A DNA stretch of 64,000 nucleotides from Symbiodinium natans (Eukaryota > Sar > Dinophyceae > Suessiales > Symbiodiniaceae). The notes under the pieces are model-generated. The model saw only the letters and a program-made list of their open reading frames with translations. It had not been told where the DNA came from and made no database searches. Positions 41,851 to 52,324 of the stretch are shown in pieces (the first letter of the stretch is position 1; the number at the start of each line of letters is the position of its first letter). The position numbers and the translations under genes were made by a program. The stretch covers positions 312,001 through 376,000 of the forward strand of contig CAJNDS010002530.1 of the NCBI GenBank assembly GCA_905221605.1, in the 5' to 3' direction.

Positions 41851-44382
41851 ATGGCGGAACAACAAAGAAACTTTGAAGCAATGTTGGCTGGCATTGGCCA
41901 GGCCACAGAAGCTCTAGGTAGTTGAACCGCAACTCAGCAACAGCAGCTGACAGAAGTGCAAAGGCTTACTGAGGCAGCTAGCCAAGGTGCTGCCCAAGCT
42001 GCGAGAAACTCCCCGAGAAGTTTGGGAGGTGAAGGAGCGCCAAGGGCGCAATCCTCAGGTGTCCCGTTTGACACCGGAGAAAAGATCTTGAAGCCGCCAG
42101 AAGTGTTCAATCCGGCAACGCTGGAAGAAGAAGTCTCTCAATGGAGTGACTGGAGTTTCGCCTTTAAGAACTTTCTAGCATTCATGGACTATGAATTCCT
42201 AGCAGATCTGAAGAAGGCTGAAGTATCAACGGATGCACTGGACATTGAGGACGACATCGATGAATTTTATGCAGCGAATGAAGGACGAAAGATAAGAGGA
42301 ATGAAACTGTATTCCGTCTTGAGCAGCTACTTGAAGAATCGCCCGTTGAAGGTGTTGAGAAGCATCGACAACATGGATGGATTTGAAGTCTGGAGGCGAC
42401 TTACAATGGAGCTCGAGCCATCCTCAAGATCTAGAAGTCTGGCAATGGCCCAAGCCTTGGTAGGATTCCCTGCAATGGCAAAGGGAGCTAGCCTGATGGA
42501 TTATGTCCTCACGTTCGAGAAGCTGGTCAATGAGTACGAGAAGTTATCGACAACGAAGTACGATGACAACTTAAAGATCAGAACGTTGCTGAAGGGCATC
42601 CCACAGAATCTGAAGCAACACATTATGGTAGGAATCAACGAGAAGACAAGTTACAATGACTTGAGAACGAAGCTGCTACAATACGAAAGAAGCAACCAAA
42701 CGTGGTCTGCTGAGAACATCTTGGGGTCACTGAGCGTTCAGGCCCCAGGAACGAGTTCAAGCTCAAAGGAGTACCAAGGACCGATCCCAATGGAGATCGA
42801 TCGTCTAAAAGGAAAAGGAAAGTATGACAGAGGAAAAGGAGGAAAAGGAAAAGGAAAAGGAAAGTTCGAGAAAGGAAAAGGAAAAGGAAAAGGAAAAGAG
42901 AGAAAAGGCGGAAGAGGAAGAGGTCGCGGCAAAGGCCGTGGCAAAGGACGAGGAAAGTCTGTGAGGCAAGTGGAGAATGGTGGCTACGGAAGTCAAGGAA
43001 AAGGTTCAGGTGGAAAAGGATCAAGATCCGGTGTAGAATGCTACAAATGCGGAAAGTATGGTCACTTCGCGTCAGAATGTTGGACGTCAGCGAGAGGAGG
43101 AAAGGACTCCGGAAAAGGGGGAAAGTCGAAAGGAAAGATGCGACAAGTGCGCGAAGGCGAAGAAGATTGGAACCAAGATCAAGAATGGACAAGTAGTGTG
43201 TGGAGTGCACCATCACAGTCAAGCGCCAGTTCACATCCAAGTCAGTACCGAAGTCAAGAGCAATCGCAAGTGCGAGCTGCGCAAGCTGCCAAAGGGAGCG
43301 AGCAAGTGAGAAGAATTAATGAGAGGTCGATGACAAGAATCGAGGAAGACGACGAAGAAGACGATGAAGAGATCGTAGACCTGATCGAGATGTTTCGAGA
43401 ATGGGGATACAAGCCCTACGCAAGAATGGTGAAGATGAAGGAAGTTCAAGTGTTCGACATAAGTCAAGGAGATGAAGAGCTGAACGAGTTGGATGAGTAC
43501 CAAATGTGGTATGAAGAATACCGACCAGAAGTCAAACAGGAATCGGTTGAGAATCTAAGCCCAAGTCCAAGCGCCCAAGAAGAAGACCAACCAGAAGTCA
43601 GACAGGAATCGATTGAGAATCCAAGCCCAAGTCCAAGTGTCCAAGAAGCAAGTGAGGACCGAGTACGAACGGTTCGGTTCCCCGGATATGAAGACCTGAT
43701 CGAAGTTGTGCTAGACAGTGGAGCAGACTGCCATGTCTTGCCGTTAAGCTATTATAGCGAAGACCTCGGAGAAGTGGAACTTCCAGCACTGAAGATGGTC
43801 ATCACGGATGCACAAGGAAATGCAATCAGAACGACCGAAGCAAGAACCAACATAACGTTCGAATTCCAAAGATCCGATGGAAGAGTGATTAAGGTCAAGA
43901 ACACCGCCGTGTTTGGTCAAGTGACTCAACCACTGTTCGCAGTGGGGAAATTGTACAAAGTCGGATGGGGCATCGAACCCCAGGATGCATACAGTGCTTT
44001 CCTGACGAAGCTAGTGAAGCGGAAGAATGGAACGTCGGTATCGTATGTCCCGATAAGGTTTGCAAGAAATTCAACGGTGACAGATCTTAGGATCTACCGA
44101 GCGGCAATGGAGAATGGACAAGACGAGGTACCGATTTCAATCAGGAAACTCACCCTGACGAAGGAACTGAAGGATGACATAAAAAATGGCAAGTACGAAG
44201 AAGGTTGGTTTTATCTCACCGACGGACGACCAGTGAGAATTGACTGGGACGTGAACACTACGTACAGCCTTGGAAGAGATGAAGGAAAATCGTTCAAGTA
44301 CAGAACAACGCTAAGGACCAGATATGAAGAAGAGCAGATAATCTGGGAAGAAATGGAATTTTATGAGTGTGTCAAGGAGTGA
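41851..44382 (+). CDS. copia Gag-protease
   Basis: The natural start is ATG at 41851 (MAEQQRNFEAMLAGIGQATE). An in-frame TGA at 41923-41925 (codon 25) interrupts it, and the frame stays open to TGA at 44380. Capsid-like Gag residues (EVSQWSDWSFAFKNFLAFMD, LLKGIPQNLKQHIM) are followed by a Lys/Gly tract (42809-42960), a CCHC zinc knuckle CYKCGKYGHFASEC, acidic linkers with a duplicated ENLSPSPSAQEEDQPEVRQE-type segment (about 43545-43645), and an aspartic protease (VVLDSGADCHVLPLS, active Asp in DSGA). Gag packages the RNA and the protease processes the polyprotein. Confidence 0.85.
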
Positions 44383-44390
44383 GAGAAAGG

Positions 44391-44981
44391 AGCACAATGG
44401 TCATAGTACCAGAGATCGAGGATTCAGTGGTCATCACGATCATGGAAAGATTCCCGAGAAGCGTTGAAGATTACGGAGAGTACAGAAGTCCGTACAAGGA
44501 AAAGAAGACAGAAGAGAAGCGTGATGTAGAAATGGAACCACAAAGACAAGAAGATCTATGGAAAGGTAGGTTAGAAGAAGAGTTGCAACGAGACATTGAA
44601 AAAGGAATTGAAGAATTGGCACAAGCTCCAGGGCCTGGTTCGAACCCAGGAAAGAAACTACAAGAAGACAACGATGAGAATGAGCGAAAGAAGGTTGAAG
44701 AACAACTTCCGAAACTCGGAGAAGTAATGGAAGAGAGAATGAAGATCGGAGGAATTGAGCTTACACCAGCAAGTACGATAAAGCAGTTGAGGAATGCTTG
44801 CGAGTTTCTCAAGATAGGAAAGACAGGAAGCAAAGCTCAAATTTGGCAGAGACTGAAAGAAGCTGTAGCATTAAACAAGATGAAGGAACTAGTAGAAATC
44901 TCAAAAGGACTTGAGGTTGAGTTCTCAAGAGAGCCAGATGGAGAGAAAAGACCGAGTGAAGAAGAAAGAGACACGAGCTGA
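44391..44981 (+). CDS. copia linker segment with a SAP-like domain
   Basis: The frame follows and overlaps the Gag-protease stop, shifted relative to it. It encodes VIVPEIEDSVVITIMERFPR, then a long charged stretch, and a compact helix-turn-helix unit, LTPASTIKQLRNACEFLKIG-KTGSKAQIWQRLKEA. That unit fits the SAP motif (hydrophobic-x-x-Leu-Arg... Gly-x-Lys-x2-Leu/Ile-x-x-Arg-Leu), which binds AT-rich DNA. The frame ends at a TGA (44979-44981), but the integrase begins in another frame directly after, so the stop is probably due to an indel. It is likely the N-terminal part of Pol. Confidence 0.65.
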   Translation, partial: STMVIVPEIEDSVVITIMERFPRSVEDYGEYRSPYKEKKTEEKRDVEMEPQRQEDLWKGRLEEELQRDIEKGIEELAQAPGPGSNPGKKLQEDNDENERKKVEEQLPKLGEVMEERMKIGGIELTPASTIKQLRNACEFLKIGKTGSKAQIWQRLKEAVALNKMKELVEISKGLEVEFSREPDGEKRPSEEERDTS

Positions 44982-45622
44982 CACACTTACCAAAGGCGGA
45001 CTGGTGTGAGAGTTGTTCGGCAACAAGAAGTAGAGAAGATGATTTCAAAGCAACAGAGAAGAAGTATGAAGCATCGTTGGTAAGCATGGATTTCAAGTTT
45101 ACGGGAACAAGAAACGAAGAAGATGCGAAAGATGTGAAAGATGCGTTGTGCATAAGTTTGGTCATGGTGGATCAAGAGACAAAGTTTGTCCATGCAATTC
45201 CAGTTCAGAGCAAGGAAGTTACGAACTATCTGGTAGAAGAAGTTTGTAGAGTACTGATGCTAATGCAGCCAAAAGTGATCCTAAGAACGGACACTGAACC
45301 AGCGATGATTGCGTTGAGGAAGAAAGTGCAAGTAATAAGAAAAATGCAGAAACTTGAAACAGAGATCCAAGATGTGGCACCAGACACACACCAAGGAGCG
45401 CAAGTTGAAAGATGGGTACAAACAGTAAGAAACTTATCGAAGACTTTGGTGTATGGAGTTGAAAAGGAAGCAAAAGTGAAAATCACAAGCGAAATTACAC
45501 TGTATCCATGGGCACCAAGACATGCAGCGTTCTTGTTGAACAGGTTTGTTGTTCAACAGGGGAAGACCCCGTTCAAGTTGGTATTTGACCGTAAGACTGC
45601 CGAAAGCGAAAGAGAAAGGTGA
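44965..45622 (+). CDS. copia integrase
   Basis: The N-terminal zinc-binding part is visible just upstream of the longest open frame: RHELTHLPKADWCESC (HHCC type) at about 44965-45020. The catalytic core follows with SMDFKF (first Asp), KVILRTDTEPAM (second Asp), HQGAQVERWVQTVRN (Glu), and WAPRHAAFLLNRF. It inserts element cDNA into host DNA. The frame breaks near 45590, where the reading passes into RLPKAKEKGEAWKKGIFVGK in the next frame. Confidence 0.82.
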
Positions 45623-48059
45623 AGCATGGAAGAAAGGAATCTTCGTTGGAAAGGACATGGTTTCAAACATGAATCTGGTGAGCGCACAAAGCGGAATCAT
45701 CAAAAGTAGGACAATGAGACAATGTTCGCCAACGTTCGAAGTGGAGACATTGGCAAATGCATGCGGAACGCCGTGGAACTATAGCCAAGAGCAGTTGACA
45801 GGACGGTCGAAGCAGCCGAAGAGGCCATCGAGTGGAATCGAAGTGGCGCCGATCGAAGGACCGCCCGTGCAAGTCCCGAGAACTTCAGCAGTTGGTCTGG
45901 AGACGCCGCAGTATAGCCCGACAGCGTCGGAAAGACCAAGCGACGCAATGGCGTCTGATCCGCCAACAAGTGATAATGATGACAATGATGAAGATTCCGG
46001 CGAAGGCCAAAGAAGTTCTGAAGCAAGCAGCAGGAAAGGAGCAACGGCAAGGAAAAGAGATGAAGCAAGTTTGACCTCAGGTAAAACCGAGGAAGAAGAA
46101 CCGGAAGGCACAAGCAAAAGAGAGCTCGAAGGAGCAACCGCGGAAGAACCTGAAGCAACAAGGCCAAGAGTTGACGAAGGAAGTGGACAAGTTGAAGAAC
46201 GACCTGAGAAGATCCAAAGAGGAGAACCCTCAGGAACGGTAAGAAGGATAATGGCCATAAGAAGTGTACAAGAAGTTGCGTCATTTCTCAGGAAGGATTT
46301 GCCGAAGTACCACGATGATGAAGAGGCAGAGTTGGAAGAGTTTGAAGGACTAGAAGTCGAGTTTGAAGAGCTTAAAGAAGAAAGAAGCTCAGAGCTCGGA
46401 GAAGACGAAGAGTTCGAGGAAAGCATGCCAAGGTGGTCAAACAAGTTCGAAGATGGACCTCCGAAGTTGGACGAAGGCGAGTTGACGAAGGTCGACGTTG
46501 TGTCAAGAGAGCACGAGATAAGCCGACTCACAGAGATGAAAGTCTTGAAAGAGCTACCTGAAGGCACGAGTGTGAGCAACTACAAGTACCTCTCAACCAA
46601 AGTTGTCTACGATTGGAGGCATCGAGACAATGAATGGCAACGGCGTGGCCGATTAGTTGCCCGCGAGTTTAAATGGTTGGGGTCAACGGACATCGCAACG
46701 CTATTCTCTCCAACGGGAGTGGCGAGCACAGTGAAGTTGCTCTCAGCAATGTTTGTGTCGTCGAGCGACCACATCCTCGGAAGCATAGACGTTGGAGATG
46801 CTTACTTGATGGTAGAACAAGAGGAACCAACTGTCGTCGAAGTCGACGGAAAATATTATGAACTCGGATTCACGTTGCCAGGGCAACGGATAGGATCAAG
46901 CGCATGGTTCAACAAGCTGAAAGGATACCTCGAAGAGTATGGACTCAAATCCGATGAAGGACTACCAGCTTTGTTTTACAGGAGACAAGAAAAGGGAAAA
47001 GCTGGAATGGTTGTGTTGTCACACGTTGATGACATGGAACTGTACGCGACTGAGAAAGAGTTCCAAGGATTGATCGAGTTTCTGAGAAAGAAGAAGTTGA
47101 AGATCAAGGTCGAAGGACCGCTGCGAGAACAAGAAGGCTCAATGAGTTTTCTGAAGAGAGGATTCAGCGCAGTGAACGATGGAGACGTTGAGATCACGAT
47201 GAATTCCAAGTACATCGAAGGATTGACCGAAGTGTTGGAGTTGGAAAATTCCTATCCAAAGAAATTGCCATGCCCCGCGGACAATGGAAGGGCAATGCAA
47301 GCGAAGAAAGGAGGAATGGACCCGCTATCGGAAGCGGATCACCACACATATAGGAAAGGTGTAGGTATACTGTTGCACTTAGCACCTGAACGGCCCGGTC
47401 TGATGTATGTGCTGAAGAAACTTTCAACGAAGCTAGCAGCGCCTGCGGAAGCAGACATGGAACTGCTAAGGCATGCTGCGAAGTATCTGAAAGGAACACC
47501 CGACGTGTCGCTGATACACAAGAAGAGCTACCCAGGAAGAAGTTTCATCGAAGAGCGAAATGAGAGAAAAGATGAAGAAGTCGAGAGAAATGTCTATGAA
47601 CAAGAGTCACTGTTGGAGATAGTGACGGATTCCGATTGGGCAGCCGACAGAGAGTCAAGGCAAAGTGTGTCGTGTGGAGCGATCATGCTGAATGGAAATC
47701 TGATTCATTTTCAGAGCAAGCGGCAGAAGAGCATAGCTCTCAGCTCATGCGAAGCGGAGACTATCGCTGCAACGTCAATACTCTCTGAAGGAGTGTTTCT
47801 GAAGGCACTGTTGACGAGAATCCTCGGAAAAGAACCAAAAATGGTAATGTATTCAGATTCGAGCAGTTCAAGACAACTGATTGCTCGGAAAGGACTGGGG
47901 AAAGCCCGTCATCTCGATGTTGATCTGTTATGGATCCAGAGTATCCCGAGGTTGATCATCAAAGCGATCAAAGGAAAGGACAACCCAGCTGATCTGGGAA
48001 CAAAGAGCTTAAGCAAAGACAAGATCCGGAAGTACATGGGGCAAGCCTCGGATATGTAG
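45590..48059 (+). CDS. copia reverse transcriptase-RNase H
   Basis: After a GIFVGKD box and a long acidic linker (45830-46480), the copia RT begins: YKYLSTKVVYDWRHRDNEWQ, RLVAREFKWLG, IDVGDAYLMVEQEEP (motif A), and LSHVDDMELYATEKE (motif C, HVDDM where YVDDM is usual). A PERPGLMYVLKKLS connection leads to RNase H: VTDSDWAADRESRQSVSCG, ALSSCEAETIAA, and KARHLDVDLLWIQ. It copies the element RNA and removes the template. No stop interrupts it. Confidence 0.88.
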
Positions 48060-48067
48060 GAGAGTTT

Positions 48068-49771
48068 GTGGACCAAGAAGAAGTTGAAAGAAATGTACAA
48101 GTGCGAAGAACGAGCGGCAATGGCCGAAGCGGCAATGGCCGGCGAATAGACGATGAGCGGTTAGCGAAGATCATACAAGCTGTAACGATGGCTGTGTTGA
48201 TAGGAGTGGGAGAAGCCAAGAAAGCCAAGAAAGAAGATCAAGGACCGGGAATAGTCATGTGTATCATGATCGGTTGTGTGACATGCATGGGTTGCTGCAC
48301 CGTTTATCCCGCAGCCGTTCTCTTGCTCAAGCGAGTAGGAAGAAGAGAAAAGGAGGTAGAAAAGAGAACGATGGAAGGAGAGAAGACTCACGAACAAATG
48401 ATGGAAGAGAAGGTGGAAGAGCTAAAGGAAATGAGAATTGGAGCTGAGGAGAAGAGAAGGAAGATACTGGAGAATGCTCCAAAAGAAGAAGAAAAGGCTG
48501 AAGAGCCAAAGGAGGAGAAGAAAGAGAAGAAAGAAAAGAAGAAGGAGAAGGACTCGTCGTGCAGTGATTCCGCAAGCGAGTCATCTTCAAGCGAGTCAAG
48601 TTCGAGCGAAGAGAAAAAGGAGAAGAAGGAAGACAAGGACCAAAAGGAAGACAAGGACCAGAAGGAAGACGAGGACCAAAAGGAAGACAAGGACCAGAAG
48701 GAAGACGAGGACCAGAAAGAAGACAAGGACCAGAAGGAAGACAAGGACCAGAAAGAAGACAAGGACCAGGAAGAAGACAAGGACCAGGAAGAAGCGCCCG
48801 AGAAGATGGTCCAAGGTGAAAAGGAAGAGGAAGAGAAAAAGGAAGAAGAGGTCGAGAAAGCCGAAGATGATGAGAGATACGTCCTCCTGGCAAAGGAAGG
48901 CTTATGGCCAACAATCTTAAGCTCGATGCAGATGGACGAAAGTGGAGCAAGGATGCTCGAAGAGACAGGGATCGACTGCGACGTCCTGAGATCCGAAGCA
49001 ACGCAGAGAATGTTCCAAGAATTCAAGGAGACAATGGAAAGTCCCGTCGTGAAGATCCCAACCCGGTACGGAACAAAGTTGCAACAATGGTTGGCAGCCT
49101 TGAAGGAGCAAGAACAAGATGAGAAGGACTCTGGCGAGTTGATGTACGAAGATGTCGCCAACGCAGAAAAGGAAGCGGAAGATGCCGAACGGGCATATGG
49201 CGAAAAGTATCGTGAGATTGAGAAGATGATGGAAGAATGCAAAAGCCTGAAGTCCAAGATGCAAGAGAAGAAGAAGGAAGCCGAAGGACATTTGACTGAG
49301 TACAATGAGTGCAAGCACTCATGGAGAATGCTGAGTGTGGTGAGGATGCTTGTGGAGACAAGTGAAGAAGTGATGAAGTGTTTGGTGGAAGCATCGCCAG
49401 ACTACGGTCGACTTTTCGAAGAAAGGCCAAGAGTGTCCTTACTCGAGCGAATGCGCAAAAGGAAAATGGCAGAAGGAGCCAGCGAGGCAGAGTCAATGGT
49501 CGCAGGCTCAGAACGGCCCGTGAAGACGAAGGCAATGCCAAAGCCGTTGAAATTGCGCAAGGAGATGGCAGAAGTTGTGCAAGTTGATGATGCCATCGAA
49601 GAGAAGAAGAATGAAGGTGAAGGAAAGAAGAAAAAGGAAGAAGAGCCAGACCTGAGCAGAGTCAACCCAAGATGGCTTTTGAAGTCAGGGGAAAAGAGCA
49701 CCGAGACGAGAAGGAGACCGGAAAGCGCCCGGCAGGATGCTTTTTCTGCAAAGGCCCACACCGAGCTGTAG
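48068..49771 (+). CDS. copia additional ORF with one membrane segment
   Basis: 567 codons, nine bases after the Pol stop. A single hydrophobic segment, GPGIVMCIMIGCVTCMGCCT-VYPAAVLLL, near residues 60-90 is followed by basic residues. Then come Lys/Glu-rich coiled-coil sequence, a Ser tract, and about ten DKDQKE units coded by an 18-bp repeat (48640-48800). A helical domain follows (EGLWPTILSSMQMDESGARM, then TRYGTKLQQWLAALKEQEQD). An ORF between RNase H and the 3' LTR recalls the env-like ORF of plant Sireviruses, but I see no sequence similarity to it. The reading shifts frame near 49700. Confidence 0.65.
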   Translation: MDQEEVERNVQVRRTSGNGRSGNGRRIDDERLAKIIQAVTMAVLIGVGEAKKAKKEDQGPGIVMCIMIGCVTCMGCCTVYPAAVLLLKRVGRREKEVEKRTMEGEKTHEQMMEEKVEELKEMRIGAEEKRRKILENAPKEEEKAEEPKEEKKEKKEKKKEKDSSCSDSASESSSSESSSSEEKKEKKEDKDQKEDKDQKEDEDQKEDKDQKEDEDQKEDKDQKEDKDQKEDKDQEEDKDQEEAPEKMVQGEKEEEEKKEEEVEKAEDDERYVLLAKEGLWPTILSSMQMDESGARMLEETGIDCDVLRSEATQRMFQEFKETMESPVVKIPTRYGTKLQQWLAALKEQEQDEKDSGELMYEDVANAEKEAEDAERAYGEKYREIEKMMEECKSLKSKMQEKKKEAEGHLTEYNECKHSWRMLSVVRMLVETSEEVMKCLVEASPDYGRLFEERPRVSLLERMRKRKMAEGASEAESMVAGSERPVKTKAMPKPLKLRKEMAEVVQVDDAIEEKKNEGEGKKKKEEEPDLSRVNPRWLLKSGEKSTETRRRPESARQDAFSAKAHTEL

Positions 49772-50110
49772 ACTGCCAGGCAATGGTGGAGCTGGCAAGA
49801 GAGACAGCGGGAAAGGTTCCAAGTGCTGAGTGGCGAAAGAAGGAGAACCGTGGCCTATGGTGCAAGTGGTGCTGGTACACGAGCAAGAACCCGACAGAGT
49901 ACACGGGGTGGGGAAGCCATACCCACCAAAGATGGTACCAAAAGCAAGGCCAAGAGAATGAAGACAAGGCCAAAGAAGGAAAGGGCAGGAGCAATGGAAG
50001 TTAGCGAAGAGCTCCAGAAGATGGTAGACACAAGCGAAAGGCCTGCCGAACCAAAAGGAATGCCTCGAATCGAATTCACTGGTTTTGGAGGGGGGTGGGG
50101 GGAGGGGTAA
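49672..50110 (+). CDS. C-terminal part of the additional copia ORF with a zinc knuckle
   Basis: In a frame shifted relative to the ORF before it: CFFCKGPHRAVDC (C-x2-C-x3-H-x4-C), then LWCKWCWYTSKNPTEYTG, a second Cys pair. A further shift near 49985 leads to VSEELQKMVDTSERPAEPKG and IEFTGFGGGWGEG, ending at TAA 50108-50110 in the G-rich tract. The segment homologous to this end is visible in inverted orientation at 51173-51290. Likely a nucleic-acid-binding end of the same protein, with two indels. Confidence 0.6.
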
Positions 50111-50204
50111 ATTGATACATCAATACTAAAGGGAGGCGTTTACGTTAAGACCTGACTCCGCCGCGTGTTGACCGCAGCGTCCCAGCACAACATGCGTCGC
50201 CGCG

Positions 50205-51300
50205 ATTGCAAATGAAAGTTTAAAGGCTAATCTCAACCTTTCTAGAACACAAGTTCTCCGCGCACTTTTGCCTTCACTCGCAGCGTTCCACCAGGGGCGG
50301 TGCTTGAGCCTTTTTCAGTCGGACATGAAAAGTGAAATGTTTGTTGCGCCCTCTTTGAAACTCGTTGGGTAAAACGATTTTCAAACACCTTCTCACTTTT
50401 CTCTCATGCTCCATTGAGCTCATCTTTCCTTTCTCACATACCCCTTAGAGTTACCTTCTTTCTTCTTTGGCTCCTAGAACAGATTGAAACACTTCTGTGC
50501 ACTTGTGAATCTACCTCATGCACCAAATCTCATCTACTGCTTGAACTCACTTTTTCTTGCCAGTGTCGAGCTCGTCGTGGTCTAGCAGTCACTCAGCATT
50601 TCGTTTCTTCGAAACTTGTGCTTTCGTGGTGCTTCGTGGACTTGCAACAAAACCATCATACCATTGCTTTAACCACTGCACGCCTTACTCACAAGCGGCT
50701 TTGCATTGTCTTCAAAGCACCTTCCATTTTCGCCATTGGCTTGGTGAAACGAATTCTTTGTGAAACTAATTTCTACCTTTCGGTCTTCGCAAAATGCGCT
50801 ATTTGGGCCATTGCCCTCAGAATCTTGGGCTTTCGCCCTCTTCCTTTTCAGATCTTCAGCGCTTACAGATCCTTGTCGATCTCGGCTGTTGGCTCCTTGG
50901 CCTCACTTTCTTTGGCCTTTTTCTTCTCTTCCTTCTTTGCCTTCTTCTCTTCCTTCTTTGCCCTCTTTCTTTTTTTTCACGCTCCTTTCTCCTTTCTTCT
51001 CTTTTGATCTTCTTAATGTTCTCCTTCGCTTGCTTCTTCTTCGCTTCTTCATCGCTCGTTTGGACTTCTTCTACACTTGGTCCTGGCGTTTCTGGCTCCT
51101 TTCTCTTCTGAGTGTCTCCATCCCCCATTGGGGTGTGATGCATCAATTTACCTCCCCCCTTCCCCCCCCCTCCAAAACCAAGTCAGGGTATCGTAAAAGC
51201 CAAGACGTGGAACCGGGAAGAGCTCGTACCCTGGACTGCTTAACCCTCCTTCTGCGCGCACCTGCGCTGTCTACTCCTAATTCTTTAACCAGGTCTTGAA
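50205..51300 (-). mobile_element. Inverted 3' fragment of a second, related copia element
   Basis: Read on the minus strand, 51173-51151 repeats the TGGTTTTGGAGGGGGG polypurine-like word with TAAATTGATGCATCA after it, as at 50081-50120 on the plus strand. Further down, 50360-50213 repeats the LTR end of the plus-strand element in inverted orientation and ends CTTTAAACTTTCA. Between them, minus-strand 51146-50856 encodes a Lys/Arg/Glu-rich peptide (TPGPSVEEVQTSDEEAKKKQ) with no domain. The fragment abuts the 3' end of the plus-strand element at about 50138-50205. Confidence 0.65.
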
Positions 51301-51329
51301 TTTTCGGCTCACCTGGCTTTAAGAGCTGC

Positions 51330-52320
51330 TGTCGACAGTTTATGTAAATTCCACAGGATCATGGTGGAAGGCTAATAGCAGCCTTTCACCATTCAGGAGG
51401 GGTTTGGGGAAACCTTGGTTTCCCCAATTCACTGCTTAACCGTCTAGGATTTGAAGGATCCTAGACTCCCTCTAGTATAAAATAAAGAAAATCCCAACGA
51501 GACTCGAGAGAGGACGACCCCGAATAGGGTCGTTCGAACGAGCAAAGCAGAATGAGAGGCTTTGCCTCTCATTATGCTTTGCGTCCATGTTTGAGTCAAT
51601 GAAAAAACTAACAAAATCCTGTGTGGGCGCATGTGCGCGCGAAGGAAAATCCCACCCAAAATTCGCGATGGCGTCTCGGCTGTCTATTTTGTTCGATTTT
51701 CCCAAAGTAGGTTTGGAAAAATGGACTCAAGAGAATTAAGCTTAGAAATTAAAATCTTATTATGGTTTTTTTGCCTTTATAGGTCAAAACCATAATAAGA
51801 GGCCAATTTCTGGCTTATTTCTGAGGCCAATTTCCTAGAAATGTTTCTTTACCGATTCTCTTGTAATGGAGGCCAATTTCCATAATAGAATGACCTAGTA
51901 GGTCATTCTATTATGGGACCGACAAAAAAAACTTTTTTACGGCAAGGCGTGACAAGGCGTTTTTCCATAATAAGTCTTGTATTTTGGTGATTTCTCCATT
52001 TTCTGAAATAGAGGCCAATTTCTTTTTCTGAAATGGTCTGGAAATGGAGGCTTTTAGCCTCCTCCATTTCCAGACCATTATGAGTTCAATTTCGTCTTGA
52101 ATTCAAGTTCAATTTCACAATCCAAAGCTGTAAATCGTGTCTAGTTTGAAATATGAGACATGTTGTTGTGGTAGAAGTGTTGTTGTTTTTATATAGGATC
52201 CCACTACTTTTATAGGATTCTAGTTCAATTTCTATTGAACTCTTTGTCAGGATGAAGCAAATATCCATCTCTTCACTTCATTAACAAAGGATTATGGTCT
52301 ATTTTTACTTACTTTTCTCT
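51330..52320. repeat. Minicircle spacer, left: palindromes and core word
   Basis: Non-coding, with many perfect hairpins, for example AGAATGAGAGGC-TTT-GCCTCTCATTATGC (51550-51576) and TGGTCTGGAAATGGAGGC with its complement (about 52031-52078). The word GACCGACAAAAAAAACTTTT with TTACGGCAAGGCGTGACAAG after it is at about 51919-51955 and recurs at about 56719. Small ORFs here are chance. Confidence 0.7.
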
Positions 52321-52324
52321 GGAT

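Larger units (their letters stand above)
41380..50137 (+). mobile_element. Ty1/copia-type LTR retrotransposon with an extra 3' ORF
   Basis: Order on the plus strand: LTR, PBS, Gag with zinc knuckle, protease, a SAP-domain segment, integrase, RT, RNase H, then an added ORF with a membrane segment, then G-runs at 50087-50107 and 50128-50137 that fit a polypurine tract. Integrase before RT defines the copia lineage. The 3' LTR in direct orientation is missing. Frame breaks and one early stop show it is inactive, although most domains are intact. Confidence 0.85.

Noticed and set aside
42635-43240. Ser/Leu/Phe-rich minus-strand frames opposite the copia Gag
   Set aside because: They are the complement of the Lys/Gly-rich Gag tract; the plus strand has a zinc knuckle and protease in order.
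48327-49314. Large Ser/Phe- and Leu/Pro-rich minus-strand frames
   Set aside because: They mirror the Lys/Glu/Asp-rich plus-strand ORF of the copia element and show no domain.
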